A DNA stretch of 64,000 nucleotides, from positions 217,013-281,012 of the forward strand of contig MGPE01000005.1 of the NCBI GenBank assembly GCA_001797335.1. Direction: 5' to 3'. The position numbers and the translations under genes are program-made. Shown here piece by piece: positions 11,997-20,246 of the stretch. This stretch comes from Deltaproteobacteria bacterium GWA2_38_16 (lineage in GTDB: Bacteria > Bdellovibrionota > JACOXK01 > 2-02-FULL-40-11). Each line of letters begins with the position of its first letter. Within the stretch, counting starts at the first letter, position 1. The notes under the pieces are model-generated. The model was not told the origin of the DNA, searched no databases, and saw only the letters and a program-made list of their open reading frames with translations.

Positions 11997-12319
11997 AGCA
12001 GTGGGGGCCTGTGATTTTGTGGTGTGCTCTTATCTTTTATTCTTCTCATCATCCTGTTCCAGAACCCTTTACAGAAGCGCATACCTTCCCAGGGGTTGAT
12101 ATTCTCTATCATCTCTTTATTTATGGGATGTTGGGATTTTTGTGCTTTCGGGCTTTTAAAAATTTAATATTTTCATTTTTATTTTGTGTGCTGTATGGTT
12201 TATCTGATGAGATTCACCAATATTGGATGACATTTCGGAGTTTTGAAATTCATGATTTGTTGATGGATGCGGTGGGGGGAATTTTAGGATCTAAAATATA
12301 TGAAAAAATCATCCGTTGA
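11993..12319 (+). CDS. VanZ-family membrane protein
   Basis: 108 residues with an N-terminal membrane segment, a central pair of hydrophobic segments, and the VanZ-like motif SDEIHQYW followed by RSFEIHDLLMDAVGGILG (conserved Asp, Glu and His in membrane context). VanZ-like proteins are small integral membrane proteins, one of which confers low-level teicoplanin resistance; most are of unknown role. It overlaps its neighbours by 4 and 20 bases. Confidence 0.82.
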   Translation: MKQWGPVILWCALIFYSSHHPVPEPFTEAHTFPGVDILYHLFIYGMLGFLCFRAFKNLIFSFLFCVLYGLSDEIHQYWMTFRSFEIHDLLMDAVGGILGSKIYEKIIR

Positions 12320-12974
12320 AAGAAAAGTGATCGGTACCTCTGTAGAAGGAACATCGATAGAAGCTTGGAAAATTGGACATCAAGGAGAAATTATTCATTT
12401 TTATGGGGGATTTCATGGAGATGAGCCTGAAGGGGTTGAAATTGCACTAAAGCTCAAAGATTATTTAATCCAACATGATGCTGATCTTTTTCAAAACAAA
12501 ATAGTGTTGATTGTCCCTTTGGTAAATCCTGATGGGTATAAAAATAAAACGCGGGTCAATAGCCATAAAGTAGATTTAAACAGAAATTTTCCAACGAAAG
12601 ATTGGACTAAAGAAGCTCTTGAGCCTAAGTACTATCCGGGACCAAAGCCAGCTTCTGAGCCAGAGGTACGGGCTATACTTGATCTTATGGATCAATTTTA
12701 CCCTCAAAAAATTATTTCTTTCCATAGTCTTATCCCGCATCAACTCAATTATGATGGACCTGCCAAAAAATTGGCTGAAGCTATGTCTTGCTATAATCAC
12801 TATCCCGTGACAGATCACATTGGATATCCTACTCCAGGTTCTTTAGGAAATTATGCTGGGCAAGAACGAAATATTGCGCTTATTACTTATGAACTTCCTG
12901 AAAAGATTTCAAAAGAAAAAGCCTGGGAAGAATCCAAAGAAGCCCTCTTAGAAGCCATCCGATTTGTGTTGTAG
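12300..12974 (+). CDS. M14-family zinc carboxypeptidase / amidase
   Basis: 224 residues. Zinc ligands His39 and Glu42 lie in GGFHGDEPEG and the third ligand is His142 (IISFHS). Substrate Arg95 is in DLNRNFP and catalytic Glu198 in ITYELP. There is no signal peptide, so it is probably cytoplasmic, as in the MpaA-type murein-peptide amidases it resembles. It may trim peptides during cell-wall recycling; that role is inferred from family. The start codon lies 20 bases inside the VanZ gene. Confidence 0.85.
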   Translation: MKKSSVERKVIGTSVEGTSIEAWKIGHQGEIIHFYGGFHGDEPEGVEIALKLKDYLIQHDADLFQNKIVLIVPLVNPDGYKNKTRVNSHKVDLNRNFPTKDWTKEALEPKYYPGPKPASEPEVRAILDLMDQFYPQKIISFHSLIPHQLNYDGPAKKLAEAMSCYNHYPVTDHIGYPTPGSLGNYAGQERNIALITYELPEKISKEKAWEESKEALLEAIRFVL

Positions 12975-12981
12975 CCTTGGT

Positions 12982-13013
12982 TTGACAATCAGTAAAAGTT
13001 AGTCCAATATAGA
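12982..13013 (+). promoter_or_regulatory. Possible sigma-70 promoter for the sensor kinase
   Basis: An exact TTGACA (12982-12987) is followed by weak -10 options, CAATAT at 17 bases or TATAGA at 20 bases spacing. Confidence 0.4.
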
Positions 13014-13049
13014 GAATATCCCCATGTTACCGTTTTTTTGGGAGGTATC

Positions 13050-14981
13050 GTGAATGCCAAAGAGGGTGTTTTATGGGTAGGACGAAAATCAACGCTTATA
13101 GAATTATCTCACGCATCTCGTTTTAAGGTTTATCAAGCCAAATCGCTTCTGGAAGCTAAAGTTTTTTTAAGAGAAAGACCCATCAAAGTTATTGTTTCAG
13201 ATGTGGTTCATTTCTTTGATCAGCTTAAAACCCTTTTCCCAGAACCCGTTCGTATTCTTTTAATGGATAAACTGGATGTTTCCTCTACGCAGGCCGCGAT
13301 TAACCGAGGAGAGGTATTCCGATTTTTACCAGAGACATCTGCTGTATCTGAAATTGAAGATGCCATTGATCAAGGAGTTCGTCATTTTGATCTGGTATCT
13401 CAGCATCAAACCCTTCTTTCTAATTTAAAGGTTCAAAATAGAAAATTAGAAAAGCTCATCCAAAAATTAGAAGAACAAGTATCCGTAAGAACAGCGAGGC
13501 TTCAAGGCGTTGAAGGAGAACTGAGTAAAACCAAGCGATACCTGGAACAGCTCAATGCCTTGATTGCTTGGATCAATGCTAGCTCATCGGTAGAAGAATT
13601 ATCCCAGCGGGTAGAAAAAGCCTTAAAAGGGGTATTGCCAGTTGAAAAAATTGTTCTTTCTGAAACCACAACCGAAGAAGTGGTGAAAGAAGTAAAAAAA
13701 CTGGGGCTTCCTTCCATTGTGATGCCTTTGATTTATCAAAAGGAAGAAAAAAAGAAGTGTGTGGGGCATTTATATTTTTTATGCAAAAATGAGGAAGACA
13801 TTGTTGCTCTCTATGAAAAAGTAGATTTGATTAAACAAATTTCCGATACCGTAGCGTTGACCTTAGAAAAAATTTATATTTTTAATGCTTCCGTTGAACG
13901 GAAAGAAGAATGGCAGAAAACCTTTGATGCCATTTTTGATCCCGTGGCATTAGTGAATAAACATTACGATATTATTCGAGCCAATTTATCCTATAGTCAA
14001 ATTTCAGGGATTAAGATTCAATCCTTGGTCGGGAAAAAATGTTACGAAGTATTTCAAAAAAGAAAAACTCCCTGCGAGGGATGTTTATTATCGCAAACGC
14101 TTCAGAAGAAAAAACCAGCCCAATTTGAATTAAAAAGCACAGCGCAAGATACTTTTTATGCGACCTCTTCTTTTCCTTTGGAAGTAGATAATCAAGAATT
14201 GGCTGTATTGTACTATCGAAATCAAGGCGAAGAAAAAAGACTGAGAGATCAACTGCTTCAAGCTGAAAAAATGGCAGAGATTGGGATTCTGGCAGGGAGC
14301 GTCGCTCATGAAATTAATAATCCCTTGGGAGGGATTTTAGCCTTCACCCAAATTCTTCTTTCAGAAGTTCCAAAGGATTCAACGTTCTATCAAGATTTAA
14401 AAGAAATGGAAGAAGCCACTCTGCGCTCTAAAGAAATTGTGGAAAATTTGCTTTATTTTTCAAGAATTTCTAGAGAAGAGGATTTAGAGGCGATTGATCT
14501 TATTTCTGTCATTGAAAAAGCATTGACTTTGGTGAATTTAAAAATTCGCCATAAAAATATTACTATTGAAAAACATTTTCAAAAGACTTCTCCGTCTACA
14601 AAAATTTTTGGTGATTTTAACCAACTGGTTCAAGTGTTTTTAAATATATTTCAAAATTCTATTCAGGCTATTTTAGAAAATGGGAAGGCTAAAAAAGAGG
14701 GGAAAATTGAACTCTGGGTAGAGCATGAAGAAGACCAAAAACAGGTATTGGTCAAGATTCGTGATAATGGAAAGGGTATTGAAGCTGAACATTTAACCAA
14801 TATTTTTAATCCTTTCTTTACGACTAAAAATAAAACAGAACATCCGGGCCTTGGACTTTCGGTTAGCTATCAAATTATTAAAAATCATCATGGGAAAATT
14901 AGTGTTGAAAGTGAGCCTGACAAAGGAACGACCTTTATTATTTTGCTTCCTTATAGGGCTATTGTTTTGTCACGTTCTTGA
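13050..14981 (+). CDS. Sensor histidine kinase with degenerate receiver, GAF-like and PAS domains
   Basis: I choose the GTG start at 13050 because GGGAGG ends 4 bases before it, giving 643 residues. Domain order: receiver-like domain (about 1-110; acceptor-like Asp in VIVSD, but the usual Lys-Pro switch reads LPE), coiled coil (about 125-165), GAF-like region (about 170-280), PAS domain with a PCEGC cysteine pair (about 290-385), then HisKA with His420 (AGSVAHEINNPLGG) and HATPase (RDNGKGI, GLGLSV). There are no membrane segments, so it senses a cytoplasmic signal. The next gene encodes its likely partner, a sigma-54 activator. Confidence 0.9.
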   Translation: MNAKEGVLWVGRKSTLIELSHASRFKVYQAKSLLEAKVFLRERPIKVIVSDVVHFFDQLKTLFPEPVRILLMDKLDVSSTQAAINRGEVFRFLPETSAVSEIEDAIDQGVRHFDLVSQHQTLLSNLKVQNRKLEKLIQKLEEQVSVRTARLQGVEGELSKTKRYLEQLNALIAWINASSSVEELSQRVEKALKGVLPVEKIVLSETTTEEVVKEVKKLGLPSIVMPLIYQKEEKKKCVGHLYFLCKNEEDIVALYEKVDLIKQISDTVALTLEKIYIFNASVERKEEWQKTFDAIFDPVALVNKHYDIIRANLSYSQISGIKIQSLVGKKCYEVFQKRKTPCEGCLLSQTLQKKKPAQFELKSTAQDTFYATSSFPLEVDNQELAVLYYRNQGEEKRLRDQLLQAEKMAEIGILAGSVAHEINNPLGGILAFTQILLSEVPKDSTFYQDLKEMEEATLRSKEIVENLLYFSRISREEDLEAIDLISVIEKALTLVNLKIRHKNITIEKHFQKTSPSTKIFGDFNQLVQVFLNIFQNSIQAILENGKAKKEGKIELWVEHEEDQKQVLVKIRDNGKGIEAEHLTNIFNPFFTTKNKTEHPGLGLSVSYQIIKNHHGKISVESEPDKGTTFIILLPYRAIVLSRS

Positions 14982-15006
14982 CACTTTGTTTATGACCATG
15001 ATAAAC
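14978..15006 (+). promoter_or_regulatory. Possible sigma-70 promoter for the NtrC-type gene
   Basis: TTGACA (14978-14983) overlaps the kinase stop codon. A weak GATAAA (15000-15005) follows at 16 bases spacing. Confidence 0.35.
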
Positions 15007-15080
15007 TACAACTAGTTTAAGTCTTACCTCATATTAAATAGTCCGCTTGAAGAGTAGCACCAACCTTTGCTAGGAGGAGT

Positions 15081-16451
15081 ATGTATCGTTGTCGGATATT
15101 GGTAGTAGAAGATGACGTGTCTTATCAATCTGTGCTCGAGCGATTTTTAAAAAAAGAGTTTAATATCAAGGTAGTAGGGGATTGTTCCCAGGCCATGAAA
15201 CAGGTGGGAAGCGGGCATTTTGACCTTTTATTGATGGATATTAAGCTTCCTGATGGTAGTGGGCTCGATCTCATGGATAAAATTCGGCATATCTTGCCTT
15301 CTGTGCCTGTCATTGTGATGACAGGAGGGGGATCTGCTGAAACCGCTATTCAGGCTATCCAAAGAGGGGCATTTCATTATTTAACCAAGCCTTTTTCGCT
15401 GACAGAGTTAAAACACCTAGTCGACAAAGCCATTCATCATCACCGTTTGGAAAAGGAAAATTATTGGTATCACCAGGAACTAAAATCCAAGTATCAGTTT
15501 GACAATATTATTGGCAATAGCCCCGCTATTTTGGAGGTTTTTAAGCTTGTTGAAAAAATAGCTCAGTCCGATAGCACGGTTTTAATTCAAGGGGGGAGCG
15601 GAACTGGAAAAGAGCTCATTGCTAAAGCCATCCATTACAATAGCCCGAGAAGTGAAAAACCATTAGTAACGGTCAATTGTGGAGCTCTTCCAGAAGAGCT
15701 TTTAGAAAGTGAGCTTTTTGGGCATGTGAAGGGAGCATTTACAGGAGCCCATGTATCTCGGCAAGGACGATTTGAACTTGCAGATCAAGGAACCATTTTT
15801 TTAGATGAGGTTGGGGATATGAGTCCTAGGCTTCAGGTAAAACTCCTTCGAGTGCTTCAAGAGCAAAAATTTGAGCCGGTGGGGACATCTCAAACCATTC
15901 AAGTGAATGTTCGTATTATTGCAGCGACCCATCAGGATTTAGAAGTAGCCTTGAAGGAAAAACGCTTTCGCGAAGATTTATATTATCGGTTGAATGTGAT
16001 TCCCATAGTCGTTCCCACGTTGGCCAGAAGATCTGGAGATATCCCTCTCTTATTAGTTCATTTTTTGGAAAAATTTAATCGGGAACAAAAAAAGAATGTG
16101 ACGGGGTTTTCAAAGGAAGTTACTCAAGCTTTGTGTCAGTATGAGTGGCCGGGGAATGTTCGGGAATTGGAAAATTTGGTTGAAAGACTGGTGATTTTAA
16201 AGGGAGAGGGTGAAATCCTTTCTCGAGATTTACCGGATAAATATTTTAGCGTGTCGTTAACCAGTCAGCAGTCTTTGTGTTTACCTCCTGAAGGGATGGA
16301 TTTTAATCAAACGATGGAGACGATTGAAAATGAACTCATTCGACAGGCTCTCATGCGAACAGCAGGCAATAAAAATAAGGCAGCAGGACTCTTAAGATTA
16401 AAGCGGACGACGTTGGTTGAAAAACTAAAGAGAAAAAAGGCAATTTTTTGA
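15081..16451 (+). CDS. NtrC-family sigma-54-dependent response regulator
   Basis: 456 residues. The receiver domain has phospho-acceptor Asp53 (LLMDIKLPDGSG) and switch Lys103 (TKPF). The AAA+ domain has Walker A GGSGTGKE (171-178), the sigma-54-contacting GAFTGA loop (218-223), Walker B FLDEVGD (240-246) and arginine-finger region. The C-terminal Fis-type helix-turn-helix (NKNKAAGLLRLKRTTLVEKL) binds DNA. AGGAGG precedes the ATG. It lies after a histidine kinase and directly upstream of a sigma-54 promoter and fliA, so it most resembles FleR/FlgR-type flagellar activators; that match is inference. Confidence 0.95.
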   Translation: MYRCRILVVEDDVSYQSVLERFLKKEFNIKVVGDCSQAMKQVGSGHFDLLLMDIKLPDGSGLDLMDKIRHILPSVPVIVMTGGGSAETAIQAIQRGAFHYLTKPFSLTELKHLVDKAIHHHRLEKENYWYHQELKSKYQFDNIIGNSPAILEVFKLVEKIAQSDSTVLIQGGSGTGKELIAKAIHYNSPRSEKPLVTVNCGALPEELLESELFGHVKGAFTGAHVSRQGRFELADQGTIFLDEVGDMSPRLQVKLLRVLQEQKFEPVGTSQTIQVNVRIIAATHQDLEVALKEKRFREDLYYRLNVIPIVVPTLARRSGDIPLLLVHFLEKFNREQKKNVTGFSKEVTQALCQYEWPGNVRELENLVERLVILKGEGEILSRDLPDKYFSVSLTSQQSLCLPPEGMDFNQTMETIENELIRQALMRTAGNKNKAAGLLRLKRTTLVEKLKRKKAIF

Positions 16452-16524
16452 CGCTTTCCTGAAGTACAACGACAAAATAATGGATGTGATTTTAGAATGG
16501 CTATTGAAATGATTTAGATTTTTT

Positions 16525-16541
16525 TTGGCATGCCTTTTGCT
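16525..16541 (+). promoter_or_regulatory. Sigma-54 (-24/-12) promoter for fliA
   Basis: TTGGCATGCCTTTTGCT fits the consensus TTGGCACG-N4-TTGCW with one mismatch. The GG and GC elements have the required 12-base register. The expected start is near 16552, with AAAGGAGG at 16586-16593 ahead of the fliA ATG. No clear dyad for the activator was seen upstream. Confidence 0.78.
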
Positions 16542-16598
16542 TTCATAAAAAGGTATAGGGACACACTATTTACATAATATAACTTAAAGGAGGATAAC

Positions 16599-17360
16599 AT
16601 GAGTGAACTTCTTGTAAAACTAAAAGAACACCGACGAAAATTTACGTTAGCAGATAAACAAGCGTTGATCTTAGAGTATACGCCACTCATTCGGTATATT
16701 GCCCAAAGGATAGCTGTAAAACTTCCTCCCAATGTGGATATAGACGATTTAATTAGCTCAGGGGTCATTGGGCTCATGGATGCCATTGATAAGTATGATC
16801 CCAAGCGAGACAATCAATTTAAAACCTATGCTGAATTTAGAATTCGAGGAGCTATTTTGGATGAATTAAGAAGCCAGGATTGGGTTCCCAGATCCATTCG
16901 TGAAAAATCCAAGGTATTGGAAAAAGCCTATCGAAGGCTTGAACAAAAACATGGCCGAAAAGTTAGTAATAAAGAAGTGGCCAGAGAATTAAAAATGGAT
17001 TTGGAAGAGTTTCAAGAAATGGTAACGATGACGCGATCGGTTTCCATGGTCAGTATTGATGAGGCGCAACAATTCCCGTTTAAAGATAGACGAGAACTCA
17101 TTGGACTCTTTGAGGAGCTCAAAGCCAATAATCCTCATTTTTATACGACTCTGAAAGATATTAAAAAGGTTGTCCAGCAATCTCTCCAGGAACTTCCGGA
17201 AAGTGAACGGATGGTTTTGGCACTTTATTATTATGAAGACATGAATTTAAAAGAAATTGGATCAGTGCTGGATGTGACAGAGTCTCGGGTGTCGCAACTT
17301 CATTCTCAAGCGATTAAACGTCTTCAGACAAAAATTAAAAAAGTGGCAGAGGGGATTTAG
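16599..17360 (+). CDS. fliA: RNA polymerase sigma-28 factor (flagellar/WhiG type)
   Basis: 253 residues of the FliA/WhiG group of sigma-70 factors. Region 2 is seen in LILEYTPLIRYIAQRI and DLISSGVIGLMDAIDKYDP through FKTYAEFRIRGAILDELRSQDW, the diagnostic flagellar-sigma stretch. Region 3 is around WVPRSIREKSK. Region 4 is ESERMVLALYYYEDMNLKEIG with the helix-turn-helix ESRVSQLHSQAIKRL. It directs late flagellar and chemotaxis genes in known systems. No anti-sigma FlgM or other flagellar gene is in the window, so targets lie elsewhere. Confidence 0.93.
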   Translation: MSELLVKLKEHRRKFTLADKQALILEYTPLIRYIAQRIAVKLPPNVDIDDLISSGVIGLMDAIDKYDPKRDNQFKTYAEFRIRGAILDELRSQDWVPRSIREKSKVLEKAYRRLEQKHGRKVSNKEVARELKMDLEEFQEMVTMTRSVSMVSIDEAQQFPFKDRRELIGLFEELKANNPHFYTTLKDIKKVVQQSLQELPESERMVLALYYYEDMNLKEIGSVLDVTESRVSQLHSQAIKRLQTKIKKVAEGI

Positions 17361-17364
17361 GTAT

Positions 17365-18075
17365 ATGACCGTACATTCTTTGAAAGAGCGGCATCTCGAA
17401 CAAACCCTCGTGTGGTTATTTCAAAGCTACATGAGCCTCGAAAAAAGATTTCAAGGGCTTTTTAGCGAGGCTATTCGAGCCATTGTTTCAGCCTTAGAAG
17501 CCAAAGATAAGTATACCCACGGCCATTCCATTCGAGTGTCAGAGTATGCGTTACTTATTGGCCGTGCCCTAAAACTGAGCGATGAAGAATTAATACATTT
17601 AGAAGTGGGAGCGCTGCTTCATGATATTGGTAAAATTGGGACGCCGGAGCATATTTTAACAAAACCCGATCGATTGACCAAAGAAGAATTTGAAATCATG
17701 AAAGAGCATCCGGTCAAAAGTGCTGAGATTTTATCTCATATTGAACTTTTAAAAGAAGTGGTGCCCATTGTGAAATATCACCAAGAAAGAATGGATGGTT
17801 TAGGGTATCCCGATGGACTCAAAGGGAAGCAAATTCCTCTTTTAGCCAGAGCTGTTTTAATTGCCGATGCTTTTGATGCCATGACCTCAGATCGTCCCTA
17901 TCGAAAAGCGTTGCCCGAAAATACAGCTTATGAAGAACTGATTCGCTGTTCTGGGGATCAATTTGATGAGGAATTGGTTAAAATTTTTATTGCTGAACAC
18001 AAAAAGAAAAAACACTTGCCTTCCGAATCTCATTTTTTTATAAAAAAGCCAAAGAGAAAAGCTGTTGGTGAATGA
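17365..18075 (+). CDS. HD-GYP domain phosphodiesterase
   Basis: 236 residues. The HD pair is in ALLHDIGKIGTPE (residues 86-87), the downstream metal ligands in KYHQERMDGLGYPDG carry the GYP signature, and RAVLIADAFDAMTSDRPYR completes the family pattern. HD-GYP enzymes hydrolyse cyclic-di-GMP and typically repress biofilm and favour motility. There is no receiver or sensor domain, only about 40 N-terminal residues. The gene begins 4 bases after the fliA stop, so phosphodiesterase and motility sigma factor are likely made from one message. Confidence 0.9.
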   Translation: MTVHSLKERHLEQTLVWLFQSYMSLEKRFQGLFSEAIRAIVSALEAKDKYTHGHSIRVSEYALLIGRALKLSDEELIHLEVGALLHDIGKIGTPEHILTKPDRLTKEEFEIMKEHPVKSAEILSHIELLKEVVPIVKYHQERMDGLGYPDGLKGKQIPLLARAVLIADAFDAMTSDRPYRKALPENTAYEELIRCSGDQFDEELVKIFIAEHKKKKHLPSESHFFIKKPKRKAVGE

Positions 18076-19285
18076 AAAAGCACTTCTCGTCAGTCTTGAC
18101 GGAGATTCTTTAAAAGAAATTCAGGAATTAGCTTATACGGCTGGCGCCGTGGTCTGTGAGCAGGTATCTCAGCATTTAAAGCGCATTACGCCTACCTATT
18201 TTATGGGTGAGGGAAAAGCCAAAGAAATTGCACAAAAAGTGTCTGAACAAGGGATTCAAGTCGTATTGATTGATGAAGACCTTTCGCCTGCACAGCAAAA
18301 TAATTTAGAAGAGCTGTGTGGAGTGAAGGTCATTGATCGAACAGGTCTTATTTTAGATATTTTTGCTCAGCGTGCACAAAGCCAGGCAGGTAAATTACAA
18401 GTAGAATTAGCACAGCTCAATTATTTATTGCCTAGGCTCACAGGGCATGGAGTGGCCATGTCTCGGTTGGGAGGAGGTATTGGAACCCGAGGACCAGGGG
18501 AAACAAAACTTGAATATGACCGTCGGAAAATTAGGGATCGTATTTCGGTTTTAAAAAAGGAACTTAAAAATTTAAAGATAACCCGAGATATGCACCGGCA
18601 AAAACGCCAGGGAGTGCCCTTACCCATCGTGACGATTGTGGGTTACACCAATGCAGGGAAATCTACGCTTCTCAATACCTTAACGGCCTCTCATGTATTG
18701 GCAGAAGACAAACTTTTTGCAACGCTCGATCCCACAACCCGAAAGTTAATATTGCCCAATCATCAAAAAATCTTACTTACCGATACAGTTGGATTTATTA
18801 AAAAATTGCCCGTACAACTTGTGGAAGCCTTTAAAGCAACCTTAGAAGAAGTCACTGAAGCTGACGTGTTATTGCATGTGATTGACATTTCTCAACCTAA
18901 TTTTGAAGATCAAGCCAGAGAAGTACTAAAGATTTTGCATGAATTGGGAGTGTCCAAGACTCCCACCCTTCATGTGTATAATAAAATAGATGCATGTCCA
19001 AAAGACCAGCATGTGTTTTTAACTCGGCAACGGTTTCATCCGTTTTGTGTAATCTCGGCAGAACAAAAAATAGGATTAGATGTATTGTTAACAAAAGTTC
19101 AAGACTTGCTAACCCATTTTACCGAAGTTATTGAGGTCAAACTTCCAATGGAAGATCAAAAAATACTTTCTCAAATCTATTCGGAAGGGCAGGTGTTAGA
19201 AAAAAAGTATTTAAAAAACTCCATCCGCATTAAAGCCTCTGTCAGCCACAAGCTCGCCAACCGCTTAAAACAACTTTACTCGTAA
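18068..19285 (+). CDS. hflX: Ribosome-associated GTPase HflX
   Basis: About 405 residues. The N-terminal HflX domain (YFMGEGKAKEIAQKV, then DLSPAQQNNLEE) is followed by the Gly-rich linker GGGIGTRGPGETKLE and a GTPase domain with G1 GYTNAGKST, G3 DTVGFI and G4 NKID. HflX splits stalled or hibernating ribosomes. No ATG is available; GTG at 18068 (or TTG at 18065) overlaps the HD-GYP stop by 8 bases, implying translational coupling. It may read on the same transcript as fliA. Confidence 0.94.
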   Translation: MNEKALLVSLDGDSLKEIQELAYTAGAVVCEQVSQHLKRITPTYFMGEGKAKEIAQKVSEQGIQVVLIDEDLSPAQQNNLEELCGVKVIDRTGLILDIFAQRAQSQAGKLQVELAQLNYLLPRLTGHGVAMSRLGGGIGTRGPGETKLEYDRRKIRDRISVLKKELKNLKITRDMHRQKRQGVPLPIVTIVGYTNAGKSTLLNTLTASHVLAEDKLFATLDPTTRKLILPNHQKILLTDTVGFIKKLPVQLVEAFKATLEEVTEADVLLHVIDISQPNFEDQAREVLKILHELGVSKTPTLHVYNKIDACPKDQHVFLTRQRFHPFCVISAEQKIGLDVLLTKVQDLLTHFTEVIEVKLPMEDQKILSQIYSEGQVLEKKYLKNSIRIKASVSHKLANRLKQLYS

Positions 19286-19310
19286 ACTAACATGTCATAT
19301 ATTTTCGTCC

Positions 19311-20246
19311 ATGTTTCAGCAGATGGTGCTTTCCAGTATCGATCTTAAAAACAGATTTTTTGAAGTTAATTTCTTGCCCGATTTAACAGTCCTAAAAGAC
19401 TCTATCCAGAGAAAAGGAATTCTCCAGCCGATTATTGTAAAATGTCATTCTGACCCCCGACTTGATCGGGGGGAAGAATCTCTTCAGATAGTCAGTGGCT
19501 TTAGGAGGCTTGATTGCGCTCGTGCTTTAGGATTGACTCAAGTGCCTGCCTTGATCGTAGAAGGGGAATTGAGTGATCTAGCGCTCTTCGAAAGAGCGTT
19601 AGAAGAAAATCTTTTTAGCCGGCCATTTAACCTGATTGAAAAAACCATCGTACTTCAAAAATTAAAAGTTCAATTTCACGTTCCAGAATCTTTATTAATT
19701 GAAAAATACATGCCCATTATTGGTTTAGATCCTGCTGCAACGGTGTATCAGCGTTATCAAGAACTTTTAAATTTAGAAAACTCAATCCAAATCTATATAG
19801 TTCAGCAGAATTTGCCCTTGCATGTCATCGAAAGTTTTTTAGCCTATACCCAAAAAGAGCAAAAGATGCTTTCATCTTTCTTGAGTCCCATTCATTTTAC
19901 GGTTTCTGGTCTAAAAGAGTTTTTAATATGGGTTCGAGAGGTGATGGTGCGAGATAAAGTAGAGCTTAGTGAAATTTTATCTTCTGTGCATTCTTGCTCT
20001 CAGTATGAAGAGGTGAAAAAAGTATTAAAATTAAAACGCTATCCCAGGCTTTCAGAGCTAGAGGAGAAATTTAAAGTTTTTAAACAGTCTTTGTCTCTTC
20101 CGCTTGAAGCTCCTTTATTTTTTGAAGATAATAAAATCCAGATGAAATTTGGGTTTCGCAATAAAATAGAACTTAAAGAGTGGGCACAAAAAATAGATCG
20201 AGCGTTAGATAAGAAAGAACTAGAAGAGATGCTAAAGCTCTTATGA
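19311..20246 (+). CDS. ParB-like CTPase/nuclease-domain protein
   Basis: 311 residues with ParB N-terminal boxes: KGILQPIIV (box I), SGFRRLDCARALG (box II) and EENLFSRPFNLIEK (box III), which in ParB bind CTP. The central and C-terminal regions are helical and unlike canonical ParB. There is no ParA partner. A 38-base palindromic repeat (19444-19481) lies inside box I-II spacing and is translated as HSDPRLDRGEE (residues 46-56). It overlaps the radical SAM gene by 4 bases. A chromosome-segregation role is unlikely; a DNA-linked function with the SPL-like partner is inferred. Confidence 0.75.
   Translation: MFQQMVLSSIDLKNRFFEVNFLPDLTVLKDSIQRKGILQPIIVKCHSDPRLDRGEESLQIVSGFRRLDCARALGLTQVPALIVEGELSDLALFERALEENLFSRPFNLIEKTIVLQKLKVQFHVPESLLIEKYMPIIGLDPAATVYQRYQELLNLENSIQIYIVQQNLPLHVIESFLAYTQKEQKMLSSFLSPIHFTVSGLKEFLIWVREVMVRDKVELSEILSSVHSCSQYEEVKKVLKLKRYPRLSELEEKFKVFKQSLSLPLEAPLFFEDNKIQMKFGFRNKIELKEWAQKIDRALDKKELEEMLKLL
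19444..19481 (+). repeat. Palindromic repeat inside the ParB-like gene
   Basis: Starts GTCATTCTGA and ends AAGAATCT around the inverted arms CCCCCGA / TCGGGGG. It is read in frame without a stop. Confidence 0.8.

Noticed and set aside
16599-18075. A flagellar gene island around fliA
   Set aside because: No structural, export or chemotaxis gene lies nearby; only regulatory genes are present.
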